6,738 nucleotides of DNA, taken from assembly GCA_022573485.1 (NCBI GenBank), contig JACZTW010000216.1, positions 1 to 6,738 on the forward strand. The letters are read 5' to 3'. This document shows positions 6,356 through 6,738 of this stretch, piece after piece (the first letter of the stretch is position 1; every line of letters starts with the position of its first letter). Made by a program: the position numbers and the translations under genes. This DNA comes from Planctomycetota bacterium (lineage in GTDB: Bacteria; Planctomycetota; Phycisphaerae; UBA1845; CAIVHJ01). The notes below the pieces were generated by a model, which was given only the letters and a program-made list of their open reading frames with translations, searched no databases and was not told the DNA's origin.

Positions 6356-6738
6356 CGTGTGCCGAGTCTTCCTTTCTCTACTAATCACTCTTGCGGTGTC
6401 TGCTGCCCCGGGCTTCGGTGCCGGCGGTGAGCCCGGTCGAACCGCTGACCGTGCGGAGCTTCTCGCTGCGTATACGGCCGCCGAAGGGCGGCTCAAGGCC
6501 GGCGACGGCTCGGCGGAGGTGTGGAATCAAATTCTGGAGACGCTCTACCGCCTGGACCAGCCGCAAAAGGCGCTCGGGGCGGCGCGCGTGGCGGCGAATG
6601 AGCTCGCACAGAATCCCGAGATGCTGGGTCACATCGCCCGGGCGTACTACCGCGGCGGCTTTCCGGACGAGGCGGCCAAGCTCTTCGACACGCTCGTTCC
6701 ACCCCACTCCGACCCTGTTTCCGCACTGGTGCAATCAA
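6345..6738 (+). CDS. Exported TPR-like protein, 3' end missing (partial)
   Basis: The frame stays open from the ATG at 6345 to the window edge, giving 131 visible residues. The N-terminus looks like a Sec signal peptide: an Arg at 7, a hydrophobic core (about 8-21, VFLSLLITLAVSAA) and small residues ending FGAGG, with cleavage plausible near residue 26. There is no lipobox Cys. The following part is helical with TPR-like pairs: WNQILETLYRLDQPQKAL, then ARAYYRGGFPDEAAKLF, the latter with the Tyr/Ala/Gly spacing typical of TPR helices. It is probably periplasmic and protein-binding. The ATG lies 11 nt inside the DUF151 gene; a GTG at 6357, with CAGGA at 6341-6345 about 11 nt before it, is an equally possible start and would keep the signal peptide. 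Function unknown; a catalytic domain could follow beyond the edge. Confidence 0.75.
   Translation, partial: MCADVCRVFLSLLITLAVSAAPGFGAGGEPGRTADRAELLAAYTAAEGRLKAGDGSAEVWNQILETLYRLDQPQKALGAARVAANELAQNPEMLGHIARAYYRGGFPDEAAKLFDTLVPPHSDPVSALVQS

Noticed and set aside
5825..6496. Antisense frame (223 codons) across the DUF151 gene
   Set aside because: DUF151 signature motifs are unambiguous on the + strand; the reverse frame is a shadow.

Overview
The window reads as bacterial chromosomal DNA, GC-rich and densely packed, with every supported gene on the + strand. It carries the distal part of a rod-shape / cell-elongation operon: mreD, then the PBP2 transpeptidase gene (mrdA), then the SEDS glycosyltransferase gene rodA. 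This implies a peptidoglycan-containing, probably diderm bacterium. HEAT-repeat and TPR proteins, a DUF151 protein and an unusually long PBP2 would fit Planctomycetota (for example Phycisphaerae-like lineages) or a neighbouring environmental phylum. That placement is an inference from gene content only; no rRNA or other phylogenetic marker is present.

Layout. 1-927: 3' part of a HEAT-repeat protein, its start lying outside the window. 924-1469: mreD. 1429-3819: mrdA (PBP2). 3816-5048: rodA. 5032-5700: a metallo-beta-lactamase-fold protein that appears to have lost most of its metal ligands. These five genes overlap end to start (4, 41, 4 and 17 nt), so they look like one translationally coupled transcription unit with no internal promoter gap. 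MreD is the membrane component of the elongasome, RodA polymerises glycan strands and PBP2 cross-links them. The HEAT-repeat protein and the degenerate MBL protein flank this core and could be accessory factors of the same machine, but nothing in the sequence proves it.

5701-5962 is a 262-nt intergenic region. It holds an inverted-repeat element built from 9-nt-phased CGCAGAG / CTCTGCG units (5715-5812), then a candidate promoter (TTGACA at 5879) lying within a short dyad. This promoter would serve a second unit: a DUF151 'bifunctional nuclease' family gene (5963-6355), overlapped by the start of an exported TPR-like protein (6345 to the window end, incomplete). No RNA gene, CRISPR array, transposase or prophage feature was seen.

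The most interesting points are the MBL-fold pseudoenzyme candidate coupled to rodA, the HEAT-repeat gene coupled to mreD, the large insertions in PBP2 and RodA, and the phased inverted-repeat element.
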